NCBI GenBank assembly: GCA_033851545.1
Contig: JAWWOO010000060.1
Location: 10,719-74,718, forward strand
DNA: 64,000 bases
DNA from: JAWWOL01 sp033851545
Lineage (GTDB): Bacteria > Actinomycetota > Actinomycetes > JAWWOL01
Direction: 5' to 3'
The position numbers and the translations under genes were made by a program. The notes under the pieces were generated by a model that was not told the DNA's origin, did no database searches, and saw nothing but the letters and a program-made list of their open reading frames with translations. Shown here piece by piece: positions 35,117-43,665 of this stretch (position 1 is its first letter; the number at the start of each line of letters is the position of its first letter).

Positions 35117-35889
35117 TCGACACCCTGCACGCGGAGTGGACCAAGCTGCGCACCTCTGCGGGCACGTTCTGGCTGCTGCTCGCGGCGATCGCGCTGACGA
35201 TCGGGCTCGGCGTCGCTGCCGATGCGGGCGCGCGTTGCGTCACCGTCGGCTGCAACCAGGACCCCGCAAAGATCAGCCTCACCGGTGTCTACCTGGCTCA
35301 GGTCGTCGTTGCCGTCTCGGCCGTCACGATCCTCGGCGGCGAGTACGGCACCGGAATGATCGGGATCACCTTCACGGCGGTCCCGAACCGGGTCGCCGTG
35401 CTGACCGCGAAGGCGATCGTCGCGGGCGGCTGGGCCCTGGTGGCCGGCCTGGTCGGCGTCTTCGGCTCGACGCTGGTTGGCTGGATCATGCTGCCGGGCA
35501 GGGGCTTCACGCCCGCCAACGGCTACCCGTCGATCGGCCTGTCGGACGCGGGAATGCTGCGCGCGACGTTCGGCTCGGTGCTGTATCTGGTGTTGATCGC
35601 GTTGCTCAGCCTCGGGATTACCGCCGTCGTACGCGACTCCGCCGTGGCCATCGGCTGCGTACTCGGGCTGCTGTTCGTGTTTCCCATCGTTCTCGTGATG
35701 GTGAGCGACCCGCACTGGCATCGCCACCTCGAGCAGATTTCGCCGATGACGGCGGGACTGGCGATCCAGGCGACCGTCGACCTGCCCAGCCTCTCGCTCA
35801 GCCCGTGGTTCGGCCTCGGCGTCCTCGGGCTGTGGGGGGCAGGGGCGCTGACGTTGGGCGCCTTGTTGCTGGAGCTGCGCGACGCGTAA
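35113..35889 (+). CDS. ABC-2 permease
   Basis: 258 residues, ATG overlapping the previous stop. It opens MIDTLHAEWTKLRTSAGTFWLLL, the typical start of actinobacterial ABC-2 permeases (xxEWTKLRT), and shares this with the preceding permease (HAELTKLRTVRGW). About six helices. LGGEYGTGMIGITFTAVPNR is the conserved cytoplasmic-loop motif. With the two genes upstream it should form a heteromeric exporter. Substrate unknown. Confidence 0.9.
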   Translation: MIDTLHAEWTKLRTSAGTFWLLLAAIALTIGLGVAADAGARCVTVGCNQDPAKISLTGVYLAQVVVAVSAVTILGGEYGTGMIGITFTAVPNRVAVLTAKAIVAGGWALVAGLVGVFGSTLVGWIMLPGRGFTPANGYPSIGLSDAGMLRATFGSVLYLVLIALLSLGITAVVRDSAVAIGCVLGLLFVFPIVLVMVSDPHWHRHLEQISPMTAGLAIQATVDLPSLSLSPWFGLGVLGLWGAGALTLGALLLELRDA

Positions 35890-36126
35890 GCGACAGGATG
35901 GAGCCGCGCTTGACGGAGGTGCCGGTGCGCCCCGCCGAATCATCGTTTCTCACCGTGACACGCAGCCGGCCGTCGACACGAGGACCCGCGGCCTGGTGGG
36001 CGCAGGCCTACTGGTCGCCCCTCGCTTCCACAGGCAGGGCAGCCTGCACACCAGTACCGTCGCCGGCTACCACTGGCGAACAGTCCATCTGCAGGGTCTG
36101 ACTCTGCGGCCTAGCAGGTGACCCCA

Positions 36127-36166
36127 GACCCGTCCCGATCGCCGATCGGCGACTGGGACACGGGTC
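36127..36166. repeat. Dispersed repeat, long palindromic core
   Basis: GACCCG, then TCCCGATCGCCGATCGGCGA, CTGGGA and CACGGGTC: an almost complete 40-bp palindrome around TCGCCGATCGGCGA. It shows most clearly that the core can form a hairpin. It lies downstream of the ABC operon and may serve as its terminator. Confidence 0.85.
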
Positions 36167-36199
36167 GGGTGGCCATGCGCTCGAGTCGGAGCCGGTGAT

Positions 36200-36484
36200 G
36201 TGCCGCCCCCAGCTGCCCCGGGTCAATACAGTGAGTCGGTGGGGAACTCCGAGCAACGAAGGGCCCGATGGTGGCAAGCCATCAAGTACCGCCGGTGCTA
36301 CGTCTCAGACCGTACGTGGTTCGGCGTCGGCCTCGCCGTTGCCTTCGGTGCAGCCACAGCTGCATCCCTGTTCTTCGTCATACCTGTCGCCGTCGGGGTC
36401 GCCATGGTGATGACTGGTCTCGCGCGGGCGTATCGCCGCACGGACCCCGCCACTGGCGAGAGAAGCCCGGGCCCTCCCTGGTAA
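36200..36484 (+). CDS. Small membrane protein
   Basis: 94 residues from ATG at 36200; a GTG at 36239 gives 81 residues. Hydrophobic segment WFGVGLAVAFGAATAASLFFVIPVAVGVAMVMTGLA could be two helices joined by a short turn. Basic, Pro-rich tail. No family recognised. Confidence 0.5.
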   Translation: MPPPAAPGQYSESVGNSEQRRARWWQAIKYRRCYVSDRTWFGVGLAVAFGAATAASLFFVIPVAVGVAMVMTGLARAYRRTDPATGERSPGPPW

Positions 36485-36524
36485 TCCATCCGGCGAATAG
36501 GGGAGTCATCAGATCTCGAAGGAG

Positions 36525-36570
36525 CCGATCCTCATCTGGGGCTGGGTGCTCCACCTGTCGATCGGGTAGC
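36525..36570 (+). repeat. Dispersed repeat variant
   Basis: GCCGATCCTCATCTGGGGCT, then GGGTGCTCCACCTGTCGATCG. It matches the sequence following the copy near 48102 (CCGATCCTC, GGGTGCTCCGCCTG, GTCGAC), so this adjoining block is also repeated. Confidence 0.6.
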
Positions 36571-36713
36571 CCCGACGGGCTGGCCCCGGGCAACGGCCGC
36601 CCGGTGTGCCAGCCGGGCTCGTCTGCATGCTCGCGTCCGTTGGCAGTTCGGCGTCGTCTCTGAAAACACGGCGGCACCGCGTCGAGCTGTCAGGTAGCAG
36701 TGTGCAGCTGCGC

Positions 36714-37853
36714 TCACTTGATTTGAGCTGCCGCTTTGGCTGTCGGGATGCCGGCGATGGCCACTTCAACTGTGACGGGGCTTCCCGAGTTGTAGGGGTG
36801 CGGTAAGCCCTGATCGAAGGTGATCCCGGGGACGGTGAAGGCAAGTGATCCGTGCGCGGGCACCACTGTGTTGGCGGAGCACGGGAGGTCTTCGAGGTTG
36901 CCGGAGTCGCTCGAGCCTCCCGATCCGCTGTCGGCGGCGAGGATCTCCACGATGTAGCGGGGGCACGGCGACAGGGCGATGGGCTGCCCGGTCGGGTTCA
37001 CCAGTGCCGCGCCGGTGGCCGGGACCGTGGTTGCGCCGGTGGTGGGGGCTGCGTTCAGCGACAACCGCAAGTCCGACCAGCTCGGTGGCGGGCTGAGCAC
37101 CGGCTGGGCTGGTTCGCTGGTGGCAGGGTCACCGGGATAGCCGGCGACACCGGGCTCGAAGGTCGCGTCGGAGTGGCCTTGGCAGGCCGGCTGCGGCCCA
37201 ACGATCGGGGCGTGGAGGTCACCGTAGTTGCGGGCGGGTTCCCCGTTGAAAGCCCCGTCGGCCATCGGTATGACGACCGCGGCGGCTCTCGGGCCGCACC
37301 AGGACCCGCTCCAGGTGAATCCCCACACGGCGTTGCCGGCGTAGAGGGCGAGGTCCGGACGGATGTTCTCCGGCGGGTTCACCGACGGAAGCGAGACCGA
37401 TCGGGCCGCCAAGGCATGCCCGTCGGCACCGATCACGCCCGTCGGGCCGGGCGACATGTGCAGCGAACAGGAATGTCCCAACAGGGTGATCACCCCGGCG
37501 ACACCGCCCTGGACCTGGCGGGTGTACGCCGTGGTTGTCACGTCCCGCGGTCGGCAGGGGCGTTGGGGCTGGATGCCCGGGCCGGACGGTGCGATGAGTA
37601 GCGGAGCAGCGAGGCGGAAGGCGGCGTCCAGCGACGAGGGTGTATCGGACGGCACAGTCGCTGCCGGACTGCCGGCCGTGGCCGTGGCCGTCGGCAGCAA
37701 CACACCAGACGTGGCAGGCGCCGAAGGAGGCGTCTCCGAGTCACGAGTTGCCGCAGCAGACGAGGCGTCACTCTGGGCGTTCACGGGTGCCGAGGCGCAC
37801 GCCGACGTCAGCGGTAGGAGCATGAGAACAGCAACCAGCCGATGCATCTGCAT
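36714..37853 (-). CDS. Lipoprotein with DUF4232-like C-terminus
   Basis: 379 residues from ATG at 37853; an ATG two codons later is possible. Signal MQMHRLVAVLMLLPLTSAC, lipobox LTSAC. Ser/Thr/Pro/Ala linker of about 75 residues. Two beta-sandwich-like parts follow; the second has LRLSLNAAPTTGATTVPATG, ALVNPTGQPIALSPCPRYIV, LPCSANTVVPAHGSLAFTV and VTVEVAIAGIP, with one Cys pair. This is similar in style to the minus-strand lipoprotein at 26932-28224. Probably external, ligand unknown. Confidence 0.78.
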   Translation of the reverse strand: MQMHRLVAVLMLLPLTSACASAPVNAQSDASSAAATRDSETPPSAPATSGVLLPTATATAGSPAATVPSDTPSSLDAAFRLAAPLLIAPSGPGIQPQRPCRPRDVTTTAYTRQVQGGVAGVITLLGHSCSLHMSPGPTGVIGADGHALAARSVSLPSVNPPENIRPDLALYAGNAVWGFTWSGSWCGPRAAAVVIPMADGAFNGEPARNYGDLHAPIVGPQPACQGHSDATFEPGVAGYPGDPATSEPAQPVLSPPPSWSDLRLSLNAAPTTGATTVPATGAALVNPTGQPIALSPCPRYIVEILAADSGSGGSSDSGNLEDLPCSANTVVPAHGSLAFTVPGITFDQGLPHPYNSGSPVTVEVAIAGIPTAKAAAQIK

Positions 37854-37923
37854 GCCCCTGAGACGCTCGCACAACGCATCCGGTTCCAAGAAGCACTACC
37901 ACCGATCACGGCAGACCCGCAGC

Positions 37924-37941
37924 AGGATCGCTGACTGGCAC
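37924..37941 (+). repeat. Dispersed repeat, left core only
   Basis: AGGATCGCTGACTGGCAC between divergent genes (lipoprotein and GPP34-like). Confidence 0.55.
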
Positions 37942-38025
37942 GGGTGGTTCCGCCGAGGAAGGTCGGCTCTCAGCCTGCCGTGCCATCGTGCTTGGCGCTG
38001 CGTCGACCGTCCCTAGAGTGGCGGC

Positions 38026-38703
38026 ATGACGGCGACTCTGTCGGGCGACCTGGTGTTGCTGGCTATTGGCCCACGGGCGACATATCAGACAACGGGCCCA
38101 GTCGGATTTGTCTTGGCTGGAAGCCTGCTGTGCGAGTCCGCGATGGCGGGGTGGCCGATCCTGCCGGAGGAGACCGGTCCTCGACGTCCCGCCCGGTTGA
38201 CCGCCTTGGTCGAAGGGTTGGCACCGGCGGCGGTCAACCGGTGCGCGGAGCCGCTGCTGGCCGCCGGCGTTATCGCCCCCCTTGAGCACATGACCCTGCG
38301 AGTATTCCGCCGCAATGGCTACCAGGTCCTCGCCTGGGAGCCGCGACAGCTTGCCGCCCAACGACTCCTTTCCGCGCTCACTCCGGGGTGGACCCCTCCG
38401 CCGGCCGAGGCCGCGCTGGCCGTGCTCTGCGCGATGTCAGGCATCGCTGCGCACGTCACGTCGCCGCCGGGGAACCGCGCCGGACGTGTTGCCATGGCGC
38501 AGCACTTGAACGGCCTTCGTGGCGTCGTGGGAGAGCACGTCGCCGAAATCCTCTTCGCGACGCGGCGCGCCTACCGCCGTACACGTGCGGACGACTGGGT
38601 GTTCGTCCCAATGGACGGCTCCAGCGGATACGGGGACAGCGGCGGTCACGACACTGGCCACGGAGGTGGCCACGACGGTGGCGGAGGCCATGGAGGCCAC
38701 TGA
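38026..38703 (+). CDS. GPP34/GOLPH3-like phosphoprotein
   Basis: 225 residues. It opens MTATLSGDLVLLAIGPRAT and continues FVLAGSLLCESAMAGWPILPEETGPRRPARLTALVEGLAP, helical with the order typical of PF05719 (GPP34) proteins, which bind phosphoinositides in eukaryotes and are common, with unknown roles, in actinobacteria. The last 25 residues are Gly/His/Asp-rich (GDSGGHDTGHGGGHDGGGG...), a possible metal-binding tail that is unusual for the family. Confidence 0.82.
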   Translation: MTATLSGDLVLLAIGPRATYQTTGPVGFVLAGSLLCESAMAGWPILPEETGPRRPARLTALVEGLAPAAVNRCAEPLLAAGVIAPLEHMTLRVFRRNGYQVLAWEPRQLAAQRLLSALTPGWTPPPAEAALAVLCAMSGIAAHVTSPPGNRAGRVAMAQHLNGLRGVVGEHVAEILFATRRAYRRTRADDWVFVPMDGSSGYGDSGGHDTGHGGGHDGGGGHGGH

Positions 38704-38728
38704 TCCGTCAGGCCCGTGCCGGCAGCCG

Positions 38729-38752
38729 ATCGCTCACTGCGACGGCGGCGCC
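38729..38752 (+). repeat. Dispersed repeat, left core only
   Basis: AGCCGATCGCTCACTGCGACGG, 25 bp after the GPP34-like stop codon. Confidence 0.65.
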
Positions 38753-38888
38753 GGCTGACGATCCACCCCCTGACCTCCTGGCGTCTCCAAGCCGGTCAGG
38801 ACGTGTGTCACACGAAGGCCGTGCGAGCCTTGATGACAGGCACCCAGCGCGGTGACAACATCACCTGCCGGAGGGTAGGTGATCAGGC

Positions 38889-39275
38889 GTGGGCCTGTTC
38901 AAGGATGAATCCGTTAGCGGTGGTAGCGGGCCGCTGCCAATGTGGAGCGTTGGTGACTACCCGCCGGGTACGCCGCTGCCGGTCCTGCCGACTCCGGACC
39001 TGACCAATTTCCCGTCGTGGCTCCGACCGTTGGCGGCTTGGCGATGGTCGGTGATGGCGGCCCGGCACCAGTCGTGGCTGGAGGAGGTCCGCCAGGAGCA
39101 ATTTTCGAGGTCCGCATTACAGCCACCGCGGCTTGTTGAGAGTTGGCCGGTGAAGCTGCGCGGGCGCAAACGACGGGTGGCTCAGCGGCAGCGGGCCGAG
39201 GTGCAGGCCGCGATCGTCGCCCACTGGGAAGCGCAGCGTCGAGACGACGGCAGCGGGCCTGCAGAACCGGGATAG
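38889..39275 (+). CDS. Hypothetical soluble protein
   Basis: 128 residues. Pro-rich N-terminal half (PMWSVGDYPPGTPLPVLPTPD) and a basic, helical C-terminal half (VKLRGRKRRVAQRQRAEVQAAIVAHWEAQRR). Trp-rich (five Trp). No signal peptide or helix for the membrane, no recognised family. Followed within 15 bp by a repeat copy. Confidence 0.5.
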   Translation: MGLFKDESVSGGSGPLPMWSVGDYPPGTPLPVLPTPDLTNFPSWLRPLAAWRWSVMAARHQSWLEEVRQEQFSRSALQPPRLVESWPVKLRGRKRRVAQRQRAEVQAAIVAHWEAQRRDDGSGPAEPG

Positions 39276-39289
39276 GCGACGTCGCCCCG

Positions 39290-39345
39290 TGCCCGAACGG
39301 CGATCGGTGACCGGGAACGGCGGTGGGGCGCCCGCAGCTACGCCG
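39290..39345 (-). repeat. Dispersed repeat, left half (reverse orientation)
   Basis: ACGGCGATCGGTGACCGGGA, then ACGG and TACGCCGGTCGAAAG. The block GATCGGTGACCGGGAAC is shared with the copies at 21385 and 49571. Confidence 0.7.
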
Positions 39346-39375
39346 GTCGAAAGCTATCGCCCGTTCCTGACCTGG

Positions 39376-40071
39376 TCAGAGGCAGGACCAGTAGGCGCTT
39401 TGCAGCACGGATCTGGCCACGCGACTGTTGCGCATCGCAGTTGAGCCGGCTACGACCACGCCAGGTGACCATCGCGACCACCACTGGTCCGGAACAAGTA
39501 GTTCGATCACCAACGCCCGGACCGTGTCAGGGGAGACGCCGTGCTCGACTATGGTCGCCTCGGCCAAGGAGCGGGCGAGCTCGAAGTGATCGTCGGGTTC
39601 TTCCTGACCTGCCCTGTCTTGCGCTTCTCGAAGCCACGCGTCCGTGTGCGTCAGCGACACCAGCACGGCCTTGTGCGGGGCCGGGCGGTCAGCCAGCCCG
39701 TCATAGTGCGGCCAGCTGCCGCCGTCTTCGAATGGCGGGTCGAGCTCGTCGCGCCACGCCGCCTGGCGCGGAGTGGCGTAGCCTCCCGCAGAGCGGACCT
39801 GCAGGTTGACCAGCGCCCGCCACCACCTGATCCACTGTGGCGCGGCAGCAGAGCGCTCCTCCTGGCTGAGCATGCGAGACATCCGAGGCTGCTCGGCCAG
39901 CAGTCGAGGGGGTAACGTCCGGTCGGCTGGCACCGGTAGGTCACAGACGTCACGGACAAGAAGAGCCCGGTCCAGCGCTGAGCCGCCACCCAACTTGGTG
40001 TACTGCCATGACGGGCCGCCGCCCCCCAGTTGCACGCTTCCTCCAACGGTCCCACCCATCATCCCGCTCAC
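39376..40071 (-). CDS. Hypothetical protein
   Basis: 231 residues. Gly-rich N-terminus (MSGMMGGTVGGSVQLGGGGP) without a signal peptide. The middle is helical and Trp/Arg-rich (QWIRWWRALVNLQV). No recognised domain or membrane segment. It runs opposite to the kinase gene across 160 bp that contains a repeat core near 40151 (GCCGATGACCGATCGTC). Confidence 0.5.
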   Translation of the reverse strand: MSGMMGGTVGGSVQLGGGGPSWQYTKLGGGSALDRALLVRDVCDLPVPADRTLPPRLLAEQPRMSRMLSQEERSAAAPQWIRWWRALVNLQVRSAGGYATPRQAAWRDELDPPFEDGGSWPHYDGLADRPAPHKAVLVSLTHTDAWLREAQDRAGQEEPDDHFELARSLAEATIVEHGVSPDTVRALVIELLVPDQWWSRWSPGVVVAGSTAMRNSRVARSVLQSAYWSCL

Positions 40072-40232
40072 GTCCTTACACGTCAGCGCGCCCTGGCCAC
40101 GAGATCCGGCCAGCGCCCCGCCGGCGGCATGGCCCGCTGGTCACAGCCACGTGCCGATGACCGATCGTCTACGCGGACGCTCTCTGAGCTGGGCCGCTAG
40201 GCTGCCTGCACGCGGTGGTGTGAGGGGGCGTC

Positions 40233-42242
40233 GTGGAGGCGTTGCAGCGGCACGACCCGGCCTTCCTTGCCGGTGCGCGGGTGTTGGGGCGCTTGGGCGA
40301 GGGCGGCATGGGCATCGTGTACCTCGCCGAGGCTCCGGGCGGTGAACAGGTCGCGGTGAAGGTGATCCGGCCGGAGTTCGCCAACGACGCGGCCTTTCGT
40401 GCACGGTTCGCCCGTGAGGTCGCCGCGGCGCAGCGGGTCGACGGCCGATGCACCGCCCGGGTCCTCGCCGCCGACATCATGGCGGCGCCGCCGTACCTGG
40501 TGACCGAGTTCATCGACGGGCCCACGCTGGCCCAGTACGTCGCCGCGTCCGGGCTGTTCGACGGTGCCGCGCTGCACGCGGTGGCGGCCGGGTTGGCCGA
40601 GGCCCTGACCGCGATCCACGCCGCCGGTGTCATCCACCGCGACCTCAAGCCCACGAACGTGCTGCTGACCGTCGCCGGGCCGAAGGTGGTCGATTTCGGT
40701 GTCGCGTCGGCCCCTGACGCGACCGCCCTGACCACCGCGCACAGTCGGCTCGGCTCACCGGGGTGGATGGCGCCCGAGCAGGTCGCCGGCAGCCCAGTGG
40801 GCGCGGCAGCTGACGTCTTCGGTTGGGGCTTGGTCATCGCCTACGCCAGCAGCGGACAGCACCCGTTCGGGGCCGGGCCGGCCGAGGCCCTGCTCTATCG
40901 CGTGATGAACGACCAACCACGGCTGGAGACCGTCCCCGATCCGCTGCGCCCGCTCGTCGGTCAGGCACTGAACAAGGACCCCGCCGCGCGGCCCACCGCC
41001 GGCGAACTGTTGAGCGTGCTGCTCGGAGGCGCGGTTGCTGACCCTGCTGCCGCGGTGACGGTTCTGCTCGCGAGGACGTGGCGTCCCGCCATCCCTGCCA
41101 CCCGCCTCCTGGACGAACCCCGGCCCGCTCCACCGAGCCGGCTCCCGAACCGTCCCGGAAGGAAACGCCGGGTCGCTCGCTGGGCGACCCTCGCCGTCGT
41201 GCTGCTGGCCGCGGGAGCAGCCGGTGCCGCCGGCCTCATGTGGTTCCTGGTCCACCCGGCAGGTTCCGACACGCCCCAAACGGCCGGCTTCACCTCCGGG
41301 CCGCGCACTGCCGGCACGGCGCCTAGCAGCAACCCGGCTCGCCCGGCGGCCACCCCAGCCGCACCGACGACAAGCCCGGTGACACAGCCGACCAGCCCGA
41401 CGTCCCCACCCACCAGCAGCGCCGCGACAGTCACCCCGATTCGGGTTGCCTCTGCCCTGCTGAACACCGGGGTGTATGCGGACGGTCCCGTCGGAACACC
41501 GCATTACTACGTGCTCCTCCGCCGAGGGACCGACAACACCCTGTCCGGCACCCTGGCCTTCATCGCCCAGAACGGCACCACCGGTGACCTGCGCACGTTC
41601 ACCGGCAGCCCCGAACAGGCCGGGGCGGTCACCATCACCTACAACGACGGCACCCTGGACCTGATCAACGACCTCGGCAAGGGCGAGTCGTTCGAGCTCA
41701 GCGGCTGCCTCGGCTACCTCACCGAGGCCAAAACACGTCCCGACTGCACGTTCGCGCTGCACCCGCGGGCCGAGACCATCAGTCCGCTTACGACCACCGC
41801 CGTCGGCTACCGCACCTACACCAATCCGCGGTTCGGCTTCTCCACCCAGATACCCGCCAGCTTCACCTCGCGTCCCTCGCCGGACAACGGCGACGGCCTG
41901 AGCTTCACCAGCCCCGACCGGCGGGCCACCGTCACGGCGTACGGGTCGAACAACGATCTCAACAACACCGTCGCGACCCTCGAGAACCAGATGGCCGCCG
42001 ACCTGCACACCAAGGGCGGCAACGTCACCTACCGCAACAACTCGACCAGCATCGCGGCGGTGTCCGGCACCTACCCCTCACCCCTTGGGACCATGGTGTT
42101 CTACCAGCGCAGTGTCCTCGGCAGCGGCTCGATCGACACCGTCCTCTGGATCTACCCCGTCGCCGACAAGCATGCCGACGACCCGCTGCTCTACAAGTCC
42201 GTCGACGCGTTCCACCCCGGGGACCTCACCCAACCGCACTGA
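40233..42242 (+). CDS. PknB-type transmembrane Ser/Thr protein kinase
   Basis: 669 residues from GTG at 40233. Kinase domain: Gly loop GRLGEGGMGIVY, Lys43 in VAVKVI, HRDLKPTNVLL (His135, Asp137), Asp154 in VVDFGVAS, and APEQVAG of the activation region. All catalytic residues are present. A basic Pro-rich stretch leads to one membrane helix (about 316-338). A Thr/Pro/Ser linker and an external domain of about 270 residues follow, ending with YTNPRFGFSTQIPASF, a lipocalin- or PASTA-unlike sensor. PASTA repeats are absent, so the signal is probably not muropeptides. Single-gene unit. Confidence 0.93.
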   Translation: MEALQRHDPAFLAGARVLGRLGEGGMGIVYLAEAPGGEQVAVKVIRPEFANDAAFRARFAREVAAAQRVDGRCTARVLAADIMAAPPYLVTEFIDGPTLAQYVAASGLFDGAALHAVAAGLAEALTAIHAAGVIHRDLKPTNVLLTVAGPKVVDFGVASAPDATALTTAHSRLGSPGWMAPEQVAGSPVGAAADVFGWGLVIAYASSGQHPFGAGPAEALLYRVMNDQPRLETVPDPLRPLVGQALNKDPAARPTAGELLSVLLGGAVADPAAAVTVLLARTWRPAIPATRLLDEPRPAPPSRLPNRPGRKRRVARWATLAVVLLAAGAAGAAGLMWFLVHPAGSDTPQTAGFTSGPRTAGTAPSSNPARPAATPAAPTTSPVTQPTSPTSPPTSSAATVTPIRVASALLNTGVYADGPVGTPHYYVLLRRGTDNTLSGTLAFIAQNGTTGDLRTFTGSPEQAGAVTITYNDGTLDLINDLGKGESFELSGCLGYLTEAKTRPDCTFALHPRAETISPLTTTAVGYRTYTNPRFGFSTQIPASFTSRPSPDNGDGLSFTSPDRRATVTAYGSNNDLNNTVATLENQMAADLHTKGGNVTYRNNSTSIAAVSGTYPSPLGTMVFYQRSVLGSGSIDTVLWIYPVADKHADDPLLYKSVDAFHPGDLTQPH

Positions 42243-42832
42243 ACCGATCCCGAACAAGAGTGCCGCCAGCCCGCCCATTGCCGACATACCTGCGGCTTGC
42301 CGCGTGAGATCCCACTACCGTGAGCCACGGGCCAGGAGCGCGGTGCGCAGCGCGGAGCCCCTGTGTCGATGTCCGATCCGCTACTGCAACGAGCTTTCTG
42401 GTCCGCCGAAGTGCTGTGGTGAGTAAGGCCGGTCAAGAGGGCCACCGCCGAGGGCAGCGTGCGGTAGGCCTATCCGGCAACTATCTGGTGCGTTTCGTCA
42501 ATGGATCTGGCCCCAGTTGCCGTCACGAATGTTGGCCCCAGCTCAGGCCATCGGCTGTGGTGGCCCGTTAGGAGGCTGACGGATCGACTGGACTGAGCAG
42601 GAACCGCCGAGTCGTGTCCGGCATCGCCTACCCGCTCATCCGCGACGCACCACTCGCCCCTTTCGCGCTTGTCTGGCGCACAGCCGCCGAAACCGATCAC
42701 ATCCGAACCTTTGCCAGCGTAGTCACCGAGCTGGGCCCGATATCCCATGACGTCGGCGCGGCCCCGCCAACCCCGGAGACTCTGATGTGCTGATGTCCTA
42801 CCCGGCGGGCAGGATGGGCGCGGGAGGTACAG
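42243..42832. other. Intergenic region with repeat core and solo IS end
   Basis: About 590 bp. It contains a repeat core (CGATGTCCGATCCGCTACTG, about 42363-42385) and a solo IS21-type end at 42510-42540. No gene was recognised. Confidence 0.5.
42510..42540. repeat. Solo IS21-type end
   Basis: GGCCCCAGTTGCCGTCACGA, then ATGTTGGCCCC: 31 bp with about four differences from the left end of the IS at 44475-44505. Both are preceded by TGCGTTTCGTCAA and GATCT. No transposase lies beside this copy, so it is a deletion remnant or a mobilisable end. Confidence 0.85.
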
Positions 42833-43231
42833 ATGAGCGACATCGCGGACGTTCCGCCCGCCGTTGTGGGCCAGCTCCGGGTGATCTGCGGGGAGCTGCC
42901 CGAGGCGTACGAGGAGCCGGCGTGGATCGGCCTGCGGTGGCGGGTTCGCCGGCGGACGTTCCTGCACGTCTACACCACCGACGGCAGGCGGTCGGCGTAC
43001 ATCGATATGGACGATCCGGCCATCCTAATGACCTTCCGGGCGCCGCCCGGGGAGTTGGCCGCGCTGGCGCATGCCGGCCCTCCGTTCTTCCGGGCCGACT
43101 GGGGTGTGAATGTCGTGGGAATGGTGCTGGACGACGAGACGGACTGGGTCGAGGTTGCCGAGCTGGTGACGGACAGCTATCGCGTGCAGGCGCCCCGCCG
43201 CCTCGCGTTCCGGCTGAAGGCAGGTGGATGA
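42833..43231 (+). CDS. MmcQ/YjbR-family protein
   Basis: 132 residues. Typical features: LRVICGELPEAYEEPAWIGLRWRVRRRTFLHVY, then ALAHAGPPFFRADWGVNVVGMVLDDETDWVEVAELVTDSYRVQAPRRLAFRL. The YjbR fold resembles a CyaY-like or DNA-binding surface; molecular function is unsettled. Single gene, flanked by the solo IS end and a decayed protease. Confidence 0.85.
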   Translation: MSDIADVPPAVVGQLRVICGELPEAYEEPAWIGLRWRVRRRTFLHVYTTDGRRSAYIDMDDPAILMTFRAPPGELAALAHAGPPFFRADWGVNVVGMVLDDETDWVEVAELVTDSYRVQAPRRLAFRLKAGG

Positions 43232-43394
43232 ACCGCCGGCTACCTCCCGACGTTGCCGCTTATCCAGGTTCGGTGCTGAGAAACATTCCTATTCACGGTG
43301 GGATAGCTCGGGTTGCCGCACTGGCCAGAGATATTTCAGGAGACGATTCCGATGACGACATCACCCAGTGCCGCATGCTCCGGCCGTCTGGCGG

Positions 43395-43650
43395 GATTTG
43401 CGGGTGCAGTTCATTCCGGGCGTGATCGGCTTCACGAACTGGTAGATGCCTTCGCAGGTCCACCGCGGCGTGACATCGAGGAAGACCTCGCGTCGTTCGT
43501 TGGGGAAGCCCGCATTGCTGGTCTTTCCGTAGCCGGTCGTGACTACCTCGCCGGTCGGCACCGCGCCCTGGCTGGGCAGTGCGGGTGCGATGAGGGGCTC
43601 TGACAGCAAGATGGGCTGGTCAAGCGCAGGATCGCGAGATCGCCGTCCAT
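43395..43650 (-). pseudogene. Trypsin-like serine protease fragment, frameshifted
   Basis: One frame reads MDGDLAILRL, the region around the catalytic Asp of the trypsin family. A second frame takes over with LDQPILLSEPLIAPALPSQG, GEVVTTGYGKTSN and a closing WTCEGIYQFVKPITPGMNC, which corresponds to the stretch before the catalytic Ser. One missing C near 43626 explains the shift. The His box and GDSGGP are not found, so it is a fragment. Confidence 0.75.
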
Positions 43651-43665
43651 TGCCGGGACGCGCCT

